Shown: in pieces, positions 7,032 through 16,198 of the stretch | Layout: every line of letters begins with the position of its first letter | Numbering within the stretch: position 1 is the first letter of the stretch | Source: Qaidamihabitans albus | GTDB taxonomy: Bacteria > Actinomycetota > Actinomycetes > Mycobacteriales > Pseudonocardiaceae | Assembly: GCF_016464705.1 (NCBI RefSeq) | Contig: NZ_JAEHOB010000001.1 | Coordinates: 530,721 to 594,720 of the forward strand | Reading direction: 5' to 3' | Length of the DNA stretch: 64,000 nt | Position numbers and translations under genes: made by a program | Notes under the pieces: model-generated | What the model saw: the letters and a program-made list of their open reading frames with translations, nothing else | Told to the model about the DNA's origin: nothing | Databases searched by the model: none

Positions 7032-9477
7032 CGGTGAGCAGGGCGCGGAGCTGGGCGAGCAGGTCACCGCGGCTGGTGGCGCCGAGTCGCTGCCGCATCC
7101 GGGCCATGTGGTGCTCCACGGTCTTGGCCGAGATGTAGAGCCGGTCGCCGACCTGCCGGTAGGTCAGCCCGGCGACGACGAGTTCGGCCACCTGGTACTC
7201 GCGCTCACTGAGCCGGGCGGTGCCGCCCGGCTCGGCCGCCGCATCCCCCGCGGCGTCGGTGCCCGCCCTGCCCTGCAGCATCCGTGCGCAGTCCAGCAGC
7301 GCGACCATCGCCTTGCGGTCGGTGGTCCGGATCGCGGCCTGCCCGGCGAGCCGCGCACCGTCCCACCACAGGCCCGCGCCGTGCAGGCCCCGCGCCGCCG
7401 CCTCCGCTCGTCCCGGGTCGACGGCTCCGCCGATCACGTCGAGCCAGCATTCGGCCGCCTCGGCGACCGCGGCGAAGTAGGCCCCGTGGCCTGCGCCCGC
7501 CGCCAGCGCGGAGGCGTGCTCGCGGGCCTCCTCCTGCCGCTCGCCGATGATGGCGGCATGCAGGCAGCTCCAGTGCAACGGAGTTGTCCACAGTGGAGGA
7601 TCGCCGAGGGTGTGCAGCAGGTCCCATGCCCGCCGCAGATGATGTGCCAGCCGGTCGCGGTCGCCGAGCCGCGCCGCCGCGACCGCGAGCTCGCCGAAAG
7701 GCAGCAGCGTGAACAGGTCGACCGGGTGGCGGATCACCGCCTCGCAGGCTTCGCCCCAGACCAGCCGCAGCGCGGCGAGGTCGCTGGACCGTCGCGCCAG
7801 GCCGGCCCGCAACCCCACCGCGAACAACCAGTCCCTCGGGGGCAGCTCCTCGCCGGCGGCGCGCAGCCGTTCCGTGGCGAGTTCGGTGTTGCCGCGCACC
7901 ATCGCGACCCACGCCAGCAGCAGCCGGTGCCGCGCGGCCAGCGCGGTGTCGCCGCACTCGGCGGCGACCGCCCGTTCCAGCAGCGGCTCCGCGATGCCCA
8001 GCTCGCCACAGTGGATGCCGACGACGGCGCCGAGCGCCGCCGGACTGTCCGGCAGCAGCACCGACCGGCCGACGGGCTCCAGCATCTCCGCCGAGCTGAC
8101 CAATGTAGACAGTGCGGCGGTCGGCGCTCCGGAGATCGACTCCAGCAGCGCTCGCGCGGTGGCCGACATCGCCCCGGCGAGCAGCGTCGGGGGTTCCCCG
8201 CCGGACGGCTCGTCGAGCAGCCGCCGCGCCTCGTCGGGGCGGCCGGTCCCGAGCAGGCCGAGTGCGGCGTACACGGTGGACAGGGTGCTGCCGGACCAGC
8301 GGTGCAGCTCGGCGCTGCGGGCGAGCTGCCCGCGGTGCGCCAGTGCGGTTCCCGACACCCTGGCGCCATCGGCGCGGTCCGGGGCATCCGCGCTGGCGAC
8401 CACCTCGTCGGCCAGCCGCAGCGCGGTGTCGAGATCGCCTGCGCGTGCCGCGACCTCCGCCCAGCGCGCGCCGACCGTGATCGCCGGAGTGCCCGCCGCC
8501 ACGGCGGCGCCGTACAGCCGCGCCGCCAGCGCCGGATCAGCAGGGGCGGCCTCACCGGCCGCGGCCTCGAACGCCGCCGCGGTGTCCGTCCCCGCGGCGA
8601 CTCCCGAGTCGAGCAGTGGCCGCACCAGCGGAAGCACCGGCCCGCCGCGGTCGAGCCGCAGCCGCACGAGCCGCCGGTGCACCGCCTGCCGCCGGTCCGC
8701 GGGCACCAGGTTCCGCAGTGCCCGTGCCGCCAGCGGCAGTAGCGTGCCGTCGTGCGAGAGCAGGCCGGCCGCCCGCGCCGCCTCGATCATCTCGCCGACG
8801 TCGTCCTGGCCTCGGCCCAGCAGCTCCCCGAGGAGGTGCACATCGAGCCCGGCGCCCGAGTCGGCGGCGACCAGCAACCGCAGCGCGTCCGGTTCGAGCC
8901 GGTGGAACTCGGTCCGGAACTCCGCGAGCGCGGCGGCGGGCACCTCGGGTCGCGGCCGTGCGTCGAGGGCGCGGGCGAGCCGCACCACGAAACCGGGTAC
9001 CCCGCCGGTCTCGGCGTGCACGAAATCGGTGAGCCTGCCCGGCTCGTGGCCGAGAACGGCCCCGGTCTGCGCCCGGTCCAGCGGGCGGAGCACAATCTGC
9101 GCCCGCAGCCGCGCGAGCACGTCGCCGAGCGCCACCGGCCGCGGCCACGGCCGTGCCGCGATCACCAGCCCCGCCCGGTCGTCGGCCGCCAGCCGCAGCA
9201 ACTCGGCGAGGTCGTCCTCACCCAGCGCGTGGGCGTCGTCGACAAGCACCAGCTCGGCGTCGGTCGGTGCCGCGGGCTCGGCGAACCGCGCCACCGGAAT
9301 GCCTGCCCGCGCGCATTCCCCGGCCAGGTGTTCGAGCAAGGCGGTCTTGCCGTAGCCGCCGGGTGCCACCACCGCCAGCCGGGCAGGCGCGAGGCGCCCG
9401 GCCGCGACGGCCGCGCACAGCTCGCGGGTCGGCTCGTCGAGCACGAGCTCGGTCCGGGTGGCTTGCGGTGTGCTCAA
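7021..9477 (-). CDS. iniR: LuxR/LAL-family regulator, IniR-like
   Basis: An 818-residue regulator built as P-loop ATPase (P-G-G-Y-G-K-T near residue 39, Walker B E-L-V-L-V-D-D-A-H near 76), a long helical TPR-like middle, and a C-terminal LuxR helix-turn-helix (L-S-E-R-E-Y-Q-V-A-E-L-V to V-E-H-H-M-A-R-M). In Mycobacterium tuberculosis the iniBAC operon is controlled by IniR, a protein of this size and type encoded just upstream in the opposite direction; the same arrangement is seen here. The TTG start overlaps the stop of the Hsp70-like gene (TTGA), with GAGGG upstream, so the two are co-translated. Orthology to IniR is inferred from context and architecture. Confidence 0.82.
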   Translation of the reverse strand: MSTPQATRTELVLDEPTRELCAAVAAGRLAPARLAVVAPGGYGKTALLEHLAGECARAGIPVARFAEPAAPTDAELVLVDDAHALGEDDLAELLRLAADDRAGLVIAARPWPRPVALGDVLARLRAQIVLRPLDRAQTGAVLGHEPGRLTDFVHAETGGVPGFVVRLARALDARPRPEVPAAALAEFRTEFHRLEPDALRLLVAADSGAGLDVHLLGELLGRGQDDVGEMIEAARAAGLLSHDGTLLPLAARALRNLVPADRRQAVHRRLVRLRLDRGGPVLPLVRPLLDSGVAAGTDTAAAFEAAAGEAAPADPALAARLYGAAVAAGTPAITVGARWAEVAARAGDLDTALRLADEVVASADAPDRADGARVSGTALAHRGQLARSAELHRWSGSTLSTVYAALGLLGTGRPDEARRLLDEPSGGEPPTLLAGAMSATARALLESISGAPTAALSTLVSSAEMLEPVGRSVLLPDSPAALGAVVGIHCGELGIAEPLLERAVAAECGDTALAARHRLLLAWVAMVRGNTELATERLRAAGEELPPRDWLFAVGLRAGLARRSSDLAALRLVWGEACEAVIRHPVDLFTLLPFGELAVAAARLGDRDRLAHHLRRAWDLLHTLGDPPLWTTPLHWSCLHAAIIGERQEEAREHASALAAGAGHGAYFAAVAEAAECWLDVIGGAVDPGRAEAAARGLHGAGLWWDGARLAGQAAIRTTDRKAMVALLDCARMLQGRAGTDAAGDAAAEPGGTARLSEREYQVAELVVAGLTYRQVGDRLYISAKTVEHHMARMRQRLGATSRGDLLAQLRALLTARE

Positions 9478-10727
9478 CGGCCCTCGTCTCGGTCAGTGGT
9501 CGAAGCCGCCTTGCGGGCGAGGGAGAAACGCCGCTTCGGTGGCTCCAGCGGCGTGATCTCCACCGGTGGCCGCTCCGGCGGCGGACCGATGTCGTCCACC
9601 TCGCCGTCGTCGTACACCGCGGGCAGCTCCTGGCTGCCGGTGACCAGCGTGCCGGTCGCCGTCCCCACCGGCTCCGCGGGCCGCGCCGCCTCGGTCCGTG
9701 GCTGTGCGGCGAGCGCGGCTCCCCGGCAGAGCGCCGTGCCGGGGTCGTCGTCGACGACGATCGGGCACGACAGCGAGGAGAGCATAGTGGTCGCGAGCCG
9801 GCCGGCGAGCGGGATCCGTGCCGTCCCGCCGACCAGCACCACCGCGGCCAGCTTCTCGGCAGGCACAGTGGAGGCCATCCGTTCCAGCTGGGCCACGGCC
9901 GCGGTCAGCACGGGTCTGGCCAGCGCCTCGAACTCCGCCCGGGTCACATGCACGCCCTCGGTCACGATCACCTCGGGCAGCATCGACAGCCGCTCCTTCG
10001 CGGCGGCGCAGGCCGCCCGGAGCCGGGCCATCGCCGCCGGGTCGGCGGAATCGCCGCCCGAGCGCTCCAGCACGTGCTGGACCAGGAGGTCGTCCAGGTG
10101 TGCGCCCGCCTCGTGCTCGGCAGGCTCGGAGTGGGTGAGCAGTTCGAACCCGTACGGCCCGCGCCGCAGCACCGCGGTCTCCAGATGCTCGCCGCCGATC
10201 CGGCACACCGCCAGGGTGGCGCCGACCTCGACGCCGTGGCGGGCCAGGTGGCTCTCCGCCGCGGTGATCGGACTCGGCAGCGCCAGCACTCCCGGCAGTT
10301 CGGCCTGGTCGAGCGCGTCGTGCAGCAGCCCGCGCCGGTAGGCCGACCAGCCCGGCGGGTGGGTCACCACGATGCGCTCGGCCGCGGTTCCCTCCGCCTC
10401 GGCGACGCTGTCGGCTATCCAGCCGATCAGGCCCGCGGTGAGCGTCTCCGCCGGGTAGGTGGTGTCGCCGAGCACGAACGGAACGGGATCGCCGACCCGG
10501 TTCAGGAACCCCCGGGCGATCCGCTCGGGTTCGGTGGCGGCGCGCTGCAATGCGGCCTGCCCGACGAGCAGGGCACCCTCCGGGGAGACGTGCAGGACCG
10601 AGTCCACCCAGGGCGCTCCGGCCTGCAGGGGAACCACTTCCGGGTTCCCCCAGGGGCCCCTGCCCCACCGGCAGACGGCGGCCGTCGTGCGCGTACTACC
10701 GAGGTCGATCCCCAGGACGTGGCGCAT
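9474..10727 (-). CDS. Truncated Hsp70-family protein
   Basis: A 417-residue protein with the actin-like ATPase domain of Hsp70: phosphate-1 motif I-D-L-G-S-T-R-T at the N-terminus and the adenosine motif V-L-V-G-G-T-A-R-I-P-L near residue 300. It stops about 65 residues after the nucleotide-binding domain, and the tail is acidic and Pro-rich (D-D-G-E-V-D-D-I-G-P-P-P). The beta-sandwich substrate-binding domain is absent, as in other actinobacterial Hsp70-like proteins that regulate rather than fold. It is the first gene of the regulator operon diverging from iniB, so it may sense or modulate the LAL regulator. Confidence 0.83.
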   Translation of the reverse strand: MRHVLGIDLGSTRTTAAVCRWGRGPWGNPEVVPLQAGAPWVDSVLHVSPEGALLVGQAALQRAATEPERIARGFLNRVGDPVPFVLGDTTYPAETLTAGLIGWIADSVAEAEGTAAERIVVTHPPGWSAYRRGLLHDALDQAELPGVLALPSPITAAESHLARHGVEVGATLAVCRIGGEHLETAVLRRGPYGFELLTHSEPAEHEAGAHLDDLLVQHVLERSGGDSADPAAMARLRAACAAAKERLSMLPEVIVTEGVHVTRAEFEALARPVLTAAVAQLERMASTVPAEKLAAVVLVGGTARIPLAGRLATTMLSSLSCPIVVDDDPGTALCRGAALAAQPRTEAARPAEPVGTATGTLVTGSQELPAVYDDGEVDDIGPPPERPPVEITPLEPPKRRFSLARKAASTTDRDEGR

Positions 10728-10982
10728 ACTCGACGGTTCCTCACGATTTCTCGGCTACCCGGAAGGGTGCTTCCTTTCGTACCAAAGAGGCACACCCGAA
10801 TGACACCCCGGTGAGAGTCCGCACCGGATTCCCCTAACCCCCTAACGAACCCCGGTCGCCGGTCCCGGGCGGGTGGGGGGCAGGACCCGGCGCCATCCCC
10901 GATGCCCTCGGCGTGCCCGCGCCCATACCGTCCGTATCAGGCGCTTCGCGCCGTGGAGAGTTCACACACAAGGAGAGATTCG
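10728..10982. promoter_or_regulatory. Divergent promoter region of the ini locus
   Basis: A 255-bp space separates the Hsp70/regulator operon from iniB. Two back-to-back copies of CCCCTAAC (10831-10846) stand near the middle and are a candidate regulator site. A strong ribosome site, AAGGAGAG, is present just before the TTG of iniB. No -10/-35 pair can be assigned with confidence. Confidence 0.5.
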
Positions 10983-12470
10983 TTGTCTATCTCGGACCAG
11001 GGCCAGACGCTGCACGACTTCGTGCTCAACCTGCTGGGCGACGCGACCGCGCGTTCCGCGTTCGCCGAGGACCCCGCACACGCACTGTCGTGCGCCGGCC
11101 TCAGCGACATCACCGCGCAGGACGTGCAGGAAGTGGTTCCGCTGGTCATGGACTACGCCGACGGTTCCCAGCTGCCCGGCGCGGGCTCGCTCGGCTCCGG
11201 CCTGGGTGACCTGCCCGCCGGTGCCGACGGCATCGAGGGCGCGATCCAGCAGCTGCAGAGCGTGGCCGGCGCGGCGGGCGAGGAGCGTTCCGCCCACGAC
11301 CTCGGCGGCTTCAGCCTCGCCTCGGACGGCAGTGCCGACGGCTTGACCGGTTCCGGCTCGTTCACCAGTGACCAGTTCGCCGCCTGGAGTGGCCTTTCCG
11401 CCAGCCAGGACGGCGGCGCGGCGGCCGCGACGGCTTCTTCTGATGCCGGTGAGTTCGCGGCCTCGGGCAGCGGCGGCCTCGAAGGTGCCGTCGGCGGCGT
11501 GAAGTGGGCCAACGACCTCGCCAGCGGCGGCGGCAACGGCGAGATCAGCGCCGACGGCGCGAGCTTCAGCAGCACCAACGACTCCGAGCTCACCGGGATG
11601 TTCTCGACCGAGGGCGGCGCCGGGCTGGAGAGCAGCGGCGGAGCCCTCGGCTGGGACAACGAGCTCGGGAGCGGCTTCGCCACCACCGACGTCAGCCCGG
11701 AGGGCGGCACGAGCCGGCTCGCCGTGGACTCCGAGCAGGGGCAGGCGGCCGCGTTCGGCGGCGCGAGTGCGGAGGGCGCCACCGGCGGCGTGGCCACCGG
11801 CACCGACGAGCTTTCCTTCGAGGGCAGCGCCGTCGGCACGCCGGAGGCGATCGCCGCGGGTGGCTCGACCGCGACCCCGTTCGGCACCTACGGCGTCGAG
11901 CTGAGTGGCGACCCGGAGCAGCCTTCGGTGCCGGAGTTCGACACCACCGGTGACCTGGCAGGCGCGCTCGACTCCGACGCGCTGGGCCGCAGCAGCGAGA
12001 CCGCCGCGGCGAGCACCGTGGCGTCCTTCGTTTCCGACAGCGCGCCGTTCGGGGTGCCGTCGGTGCCGGCCCCGGCCGACCTTCCGGACACCGGATCGCT
12101 GCCGGTGGACGTGCCCGCCGACGTTCCGGCCGACGTCCCGGCGAACCTGCCGACGGACCTGCCGGCCGACCTGCCCGCGGACGTGCCCGCCCAGCTGCCG
12201 GACACCGGCTCCCTGCCCACGGACGTGCCCGCCGACGTCCCCGCGGACCTGCCGACGGATCTGCCCGCCGATGTGCCGGGCCTTTCGGACCTGCCGGTGG
12301 CCAACCCGCTGCCGGAGCCGCAGGAGCTGCCTGGCGAGGTGCGCGACGGGCTCGAGAACAACCCGGTGAGCGACGCCGTCGGTTCCAGCCCGCTCGGCGG
12401 AGTCGCCGACGCGGGCAACCTCGAGCTGCCCGCCGAGGCGCCGGCCGTCGGCGATCTGGATCTCGGCTGA
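10983..12470 (+). CDS. iniB: IniB-like protein (isoniazid-induced family)
   Basis: A 495-residue protein with the IniB N-terminal domain (about residues 1-60: L-H-D-F-V-L-N-L-L-G-D, then D-P-A-H-A-L, then I-T-A-Q-D-V-Q-E-V-V-P-L-V). After it comes a long Ala/Gly/Ser-rich, low-complexity body and a repetitive Pro-Ala-Asp tail. This matches the Gly/Ala-rich mycobacterial IniB. No signal peptide is obvious. The start is TTG, chosen because AAGGAGAG lies five bases upstream and the IniB domain begins there; the frame is open further left without a domain. It is the first gene of iniB-iniA-iniC. The role is unknown; in mycobacteria the operon responds to cell-wall stress. Confidence 0.85.
   Translation: MSISDQGQTLHDFVLNLLGDATARSAFAEDPAHALSCAGLSDITAQDVQEVVPLVMDYADGSQLPGAGSLGSGLGDLPAGADGIEGAIQQLQSVAGAAGEERSAHDLGGFSLASDGSADGLTGSGSFTSDQFAAWSGLSASQDGGAAAATASSDAGEFAASGSGGLEGAVGGVKWANDLASGGGNGEISADGASFSSTNDSELTGMFSTEGGAGLESSGGALGWDNELGSGFATTDVSPEGGTSRLAVDSEQGQAAAFGGASAEGATGGVATGTDELSFEGSAVGTPEAIAAGGSTATPFGTYGVELSGDPEQPSVPEFDTTGDLAGALDSDALGRSSETAAASTVASFVSDSAPFGVPSVPAPADLPDTGSLPVDVPADVPADVPANLPTDLPADLPADVPAQLPDTGSLPTDVPADVPADLPTDLPADVPGLSDLPVANPLPEPQELPGEVRDGLENNPVSDAVGSSPLGGVADAGNLELPAEAPAVGDLDLG
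12080..12285 (+). repeat. Coding tandem repeats in the iniB tail (D-V-P-A / D-L-P-A units)
   Basis: About 14 near-identical 12-bp units encode D-V-P-A, D-L-P-A and D-L-P-T steps. The block L-P-D-T-G-S-L-P-x-D-V-P-A occurs twice, about 120 bp apart, so larger units have been duplicated too. Recombination here would change the length of the IniB tail. Confidence 0.75.
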
Positions 12471-12486
12471 TCTCGGAGCGGTAACA

Positions 12487-12517
12487 GGCTGGGCTCGTGA
12501 GAATCACGGGCCCAGCC
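12487..12517 (+). terminator. Hairpin between iniB and iniA (terminator or attenuator)
   Basis: GGCTGGGCTCGTGA pairs with TCACGGGCCCAGCC across a three-base loop (14 bp, one G-T pair). It follows the iniB stop by 16 bases, and iniA begins 38 bases later on the same strand without an obvious new promoter. This suggests partial termination that sets a high iniB to iniA/iniC ratio. No U-tract follows. Confidence 0.7.
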
Positions 12518-12554
12518 TTCACTGCGCAGAGTAAACAGGGCACACTTCCGTGCG

Positions 12555-14360
12555 ATGATGGCTTCGCCCTGGCTCGACGTCCTGGATGACACCATCCGGG
12601 CCTGCGCCGCTCACGAGCGTGAGGACCTGGCCGAACGCCTTCGGATCCGCCGCACTCAGCTGGTGGAGCCGAAGGTGCGGGTGGTCGTGCTCGGCGAGTC
12701 GAGCCAGGGCAAGAGCCAGCTCGTCAACGGATTGCTGAACGCCCCGGTGTGCGCGGTCGGTGACGACCTCACCACCACGGCACCCGCTGTGATCGAGCAC
12801 GCGGAGGCGCCGGTCGCCACGCTCGTCACCGGCGACGACGGCGTACGGGCCATCGAGTCCGCCGACCGCACGCCCGCCCCCATCGAGTCGGTCACCGCCA
12901 AGGCCAACGCCGACGCCAACGCCGTGCGGGCCGAGATCGGCCTGCCCCGGGAGTTGCTCGCCACCGGCCTCGCGCTGATCGACACCCCGCCGATCGGAGC
13001 GCCCGCGGCCCGGCACACCCGCAACGCGCTCTCGGTACTGCCGCAGGCCGACGCGGCGCTGCTGGTCTCCGACGCGACCCGCGAGCTGTCCCCGACCGAG
13101 CTGGACCTGCTCACCCGCGTCACGCAGCTCTGCCCGACCGTCGTGGTCGTGCTGACGAAGATCGACCTCGTGCCCGGCTGGCGGCAGGTGGCGGAGCGTA
13201 ACCGCGCACATCTCGCGCGGGGCGGGCTGCCCGCGACCGTCCTCCCGGTCTCCGCGTCGTTGCGGCTCGCCGCCGCCCGCACCAAGGACTCGTCGCTCAA
13301 CGAGGAATCGGGCTTCGGCGCGCTGGTGCGGCACCTGCACCGGGACATCGCCGGGCACGCCGACCAGCTGCGCAGGCGTTCGGTGGCCGCGCTGACGCAG
13401 ATGACGGTCGACCAGCTGCTCGGCCCGTTGCGCGAGCGGCTGGCCGAGGCAAGAGCGGGCGACACGGACGAGCTGACGGCGCGCTACCAGGCCGCAGGCC
13501 GCAGGCTGGAGGAACTGCAGCGGGAGTCGGCCCGCTGGCAGACACTGCTTTCCGACGAGGTCGCCGACCTGATGGCGGATCTCGACTTCGACCTGCGCGA
13601 CCGGACCCGCCGCATCCTGCGGGAGGTTGACGAGTACTTCGAGGTGGCCGACCCGGCGAAGGACTGGGAGGTGTTCGGCGAGTGGCTGCGCGCGAACCTC
13701 ACGACCGTCGCCGAGACGAACTCGAACTGGCTGCTGGACCGGTTCGAGTGGATCGCCCGCAAGATCGCCCGGCAGGTCGCGCCGCGCCGCCCGGGCGCCC
13801 TGCCCGAGGGCTGGCTTGGCAGTACCCCACTCGACCACGTCGGTGACCTGCGGATGCCCAACGTGGAACGGTTCGGGGTGGGCCAGAAGCTGTTCGTCGG
13901 GATGCGGGGCTCCTACAGCGGGCTGCTGATGTTCGGCCTGGCCACGACACTGGCCGGGATGCCGCTGATCAACCCGATCTCGATCGGCGCGGGCGCGGCC
14001 TTCGGCGCCAAGAGCGTGTTCGAGGAGCGGGGGAACCGGCTGAAGCGGCGCCAGTCGGCAGGCCGGACCGCGGCGCACCGCTACGTCGACGACTTCTTCC
14101 TCACCTACGGCAAGGAGAGCAAGGACACCGTCCGGATGATCCACCGCGAACTGCGCGACCGCTGCACGGCGGTCGCGCACGAACTGCGCTCGGAGATCAC
14201 CGAGTCGGCGAAGCACATCAAGCAGGTCATCGACGCCGACACCGCCGAGCGGACCACGCGCGCGCGGGAACTGAGCCGAGGCATCGACGAGCTCGCGCAC
14301 CTGCGTAAGCGGGGTCAGGCGCTGGCCGCGTCCGGCGCCGTTCGTGGGCTGACGGCGTGA
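12555..14360 (+). CDS. iniA: IniA, dynamin-like GTPase
   Basis: A 601-residue dynamin-family protein. The G1 P-loop is G-E-S-S-Q-G-K-S (residues 47-54), G3 is I-D-T-P-P near 141 and G4 is T-K-I-D near 198. A helical bundle and a hydrophobic hairpin (about 455-485, G-L-L-M-F-G-L-A-T-T-L-A-G-M... I-G-A-G-A-A-F-G-A) follow for membrane contact, then a C-terminal helical domain. Mycobacterial IniA is a dynamin-like protein that mediates membrane fission and is linked to isoniazid/ethambutol tolerance; the size fits (about 640). Two adjacent ATG codons are possible starts. Its stop overlaps the iniC start by four bases (GTGA). Confidence 0.9.
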   Translation: MMASPWLDVLDDTIRACAAHEREDLAERLRIRRTQLVEPKVRVVVLGESSQGKSQLVNGLLNAPVCAVGDDLTTTAPAVIEHAEAPVATLVTGDDGVRAIESADRTPAPIESVTAKANADANAVRAEIGLPRELLATGLALIDTPPIGAPAARHTRNALSVLPQADAALLVSDATRELSPTELDLLTRVTQLCPTVVVVLTKIDLVPGWRQVAERNRAHLARGGLPATVLPVSASLRLAAARTKDSSLNEESGFGALVRHLHRDIAGHADQLRRRSVAALTQMTVDQLLGPLRERLAEARAGDTDELTARYQAAGRRLEELQRESARWQTLLSDEVADLMADLDFDLRDRTRRILREVDEYFEVADPAKDWEVFGEWLRANLTTVAETNSNWLLDRFEWIARKIARQVAPRRPGALPEGWLGSTPLDHVGDLRMPNVERFGVGQKLFVGMRGSYSGLLMFGLATTLAGMPLINPISIGAGAAFGAKSVFEERGNRLKRRQSAGRTAAHRYVDDFFLTYGKESKDTVRMIHRELRDRCTAVAHELRSEITESAKHIKQVIDADTAERTTRARELSRGIDELAHLRKRGQALAASGAVRGLTA

Positions 14361-15616
14361 ACCTGCCGGAGCTGACGTGGTCGCTGCTCGGCCGTGCCCT
14401 CGAGGCGTACGCGGACAGCCCGCAGGCCACCGCCTGGCTGCGCAGGCACCTCGCCCGGTTCCACGATCCGGTGCGGCTCGCCGTGGTCGGTCCACGGCGG
14501 TCGGGCAAGTCCACGATGATCGACGCGATCGCGGGGGAGCGGCTCACGACACCGGGCACGTCGAGCCCGGAGATGACCTGGTACCACGTGCCGCAGAGCA
14601 GATCCCAGCCCGAGCTCATGCTGATCGACACGCCCGCCGTGGACGGCGAGACCGAGCCGCGCGTCGTCGAGGGCATCTGCATGGAGGCGGACGCGGTGCT
14701 GTACCTGATGCGCCAGCCGCACGACGACGACCTCGCCTTCCTGCGCGCCGTGCAGGACCACCCCGTCGCGCGCGCGGCGCCGGTGAACTCGCTCGCCGTG
14801 CTCTCGCGCGCCGACGAGCTCGGCGGCGGACGGGTGGACGCGCTGATCTCGGCAAGGCAGATCGCGCGCAGGCACCGGCGGGACGCCGGGCTGAGCGGGC
14901 TGTGCCAGGATCTGCTGCCGGTTGCCGGGCTCGTCGCGAGCGCGGCCAGGACGCTGCGGGAGGAGGAGTTCGCGGCGCTCGGTGCCCTGGCCGCGCAGCC
15001 GAAGCGGGAGCTGGAGCCGCTGCTGCTTTCGGCCGACCGGTTCGCCGCCGCGGGTGAGCGCGCGGAGCTGCTCTCCCGTTTCGGGCTGTTCGGGATCCGG
15101 CTGGCGACGACCCTGATCCGCCAGGGTGCGAGCGGGCAGCCCGCGCTGGCCGCGCAGCTGTTGCAGCGCAGCGGGATGGCGGAACTGCGTGATGCGATCG
15201 CGCAGTACTTCACCGATCGCCGGGACGTGCTGAAGGCGCGGTCGGCGCTGATCGGGTTGGAGGTGGTGCTGCGGATGGAGCCGCGGCCGGCCGCAGCGGG
15301 CCTCGTCGCGGAGCTGGAACGCACGCTCGCCGGTGCCCACGACTTCCGGGAGCTGCGCCTGCTCGCCGCTCTGCGCACCGGTCGGGCGCGGCTGCCCGAG
15401 GAGCTGTCCGAGGAGGCGTTCCGGCTCGTCGGCGGGCACGGCACCGGCGCCACGGAACGGCTGGGCATGCAGGCGCCGGAGCCGCACCTGCGGCAGGAGG
15501 CGATCAGTGTGCTGCGGCGGTGGCAGGAGTACGCCGAGAACCCGTTGCTCGGCGCGGCGGAGCGCCGCGCTGCCGCGGTGGTGATCCGCAGCTGCGAGGC
15601 GCTGGCCACGTCGTGA
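14357..15616 (+). CDS. iniC: IniC, dynamin-like GTPase
   Basis: A 419-residue GTPase with P-loop G-P-R-R-S-G-K-S-T (residues 45-53), I-D-T-P-A near 94 and an S-R-A-D-E element in the G4 position, then helical stalk regions. The order and coupling to iniA match mycobacterial iniA-iniC, where IniC is about 490 residues; the shorter length here is at the C-terminus. It has no clear membrane hairpin, so it may work as the partner of IniA. Translation starts at GTG inside the end of iniA. Confidence 0.88.
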   Translation: MNLPELTWSLLGRALEAYADSPQATAWLRRHLARFHDPVRLAVVGPRRSGKSTMIDAIAGERLTTPGTSSPEMTWYHVPQSRSQPELMLIDTPAVDGETEPRVVEGICMEADAVLYLMRQPHDDDLAFLRAVQDHPVARAAPVNSLAVLSRADELGGGRVDALISARQIARRHRRDAGLSGLCQDLLPVAGLVASAARTLREEEFAALGALAAQPKRELEPLLLSADRFAAAGERAELLSRFGLFGIRLATTLIRQGASGQPALAAQLLQRSGMAELRDAIAQYFTDRRDVLKARSALIGLEVVLRMEPRPAAAGLVAELERTLAGAHDFRELRLLAALRTGRARLPEELSEEAFRLVGGHGTGATERLGMQAPEPHLRQEAISVLRRWQEYAENPLLGAAERRAAAVVIRSCEALATS

Positions 15617-15676
15617 GCCTGCGGCGGCGGGGTAGCGTCAGCCGCATCGCGTAGCCGAGTCGGAGGAGAGAAGACG

Positions 15677-16126
15677 ATGCCCGAGCCGGAGTCCCCGACC
15701 GAGACAGTGCGAGCCTTCCTGGCTGCACTCGAGGAACTCGACATCGACCGGGCGGTCACGTTCGTCGCCGCCGACGTCGTCTACCAGAACGTGCCGCTGC
15801 CACCGGCCCGCGGCGTCAAGGCGTTCGAGAAGCAGCTGCGCACGATGGCGAAGTACAGCTCCCGTTTCGAGGCGAGGCTGCACCACATCGCCGCCGACGG
15901 ACCGGTCGTGCTGACCGAGCGCACCGACGTGCTGGCGGCCGGGTCGTGGGAGGCCGAGTTCTGGGTGTGCGGCACCTTCGAGGTGCGTGAGGGCCGGATC
16001 GTGCTGTGGCGGGACTACTTCGACTGGACCACCTTCCTCGCGGCGAGCGTCCGCGGCGGTGCGCGGGCGCTGGCGGCGACGGTGTCGAAGAGGCTCGGGC
16101 GACGGGAAAAGCCCGGCAACCGTTAG
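15677..16126 (+). CDS. Limonene-1,2-epoxide hydrolase-family protein
   Basis: A 149-residue SnoaL/NTF2-fold protein of the same length as mycobacterial EphG. The Asp-Arg-Asp catalytic set of limonene-epoxide hydrolases is visible as T-E-R-T-D and W-R-D-Y-F-D, with W-V-C-G-x-F-E-V between them. The family opens epoxides by direct water attack; natural substrates in actinomycetes are often sterols or fatty epoxides. The ATG has GGAGGAGAG upstream. It follows iniC by 60 bp on the same strand and may be its own transcription unit. Confidence 0.85.
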   Translation: MPEPESPTETVRAFLAALEELDIDRAVTFVAADVVYQNVPLPPARGVKAFEKQLRTMAKYSSRFEARLHHIAADGPVVLTERTDVLAAGSWEAEFWVCGTFEVREGRIVLWRDYFDWTTFLAASVRGGARALAATVSKRLGRREKPGNR

Positions 16127-16198
16127 CGCACCGTTCTTCCGTCCTTCACTCGTCTGGGTAATGATCGCGGGACCATCTCCCCGACGAGAGGACCGCGG

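Noticed and set aside
12080-12240. Two LPDTG motifs in IniB as sortase sorting signals
   Set aside because: They lie inside a repeat, are followed by more repeat and not by a hydrophobic span and positive tail, and the protein has no clear export signal.
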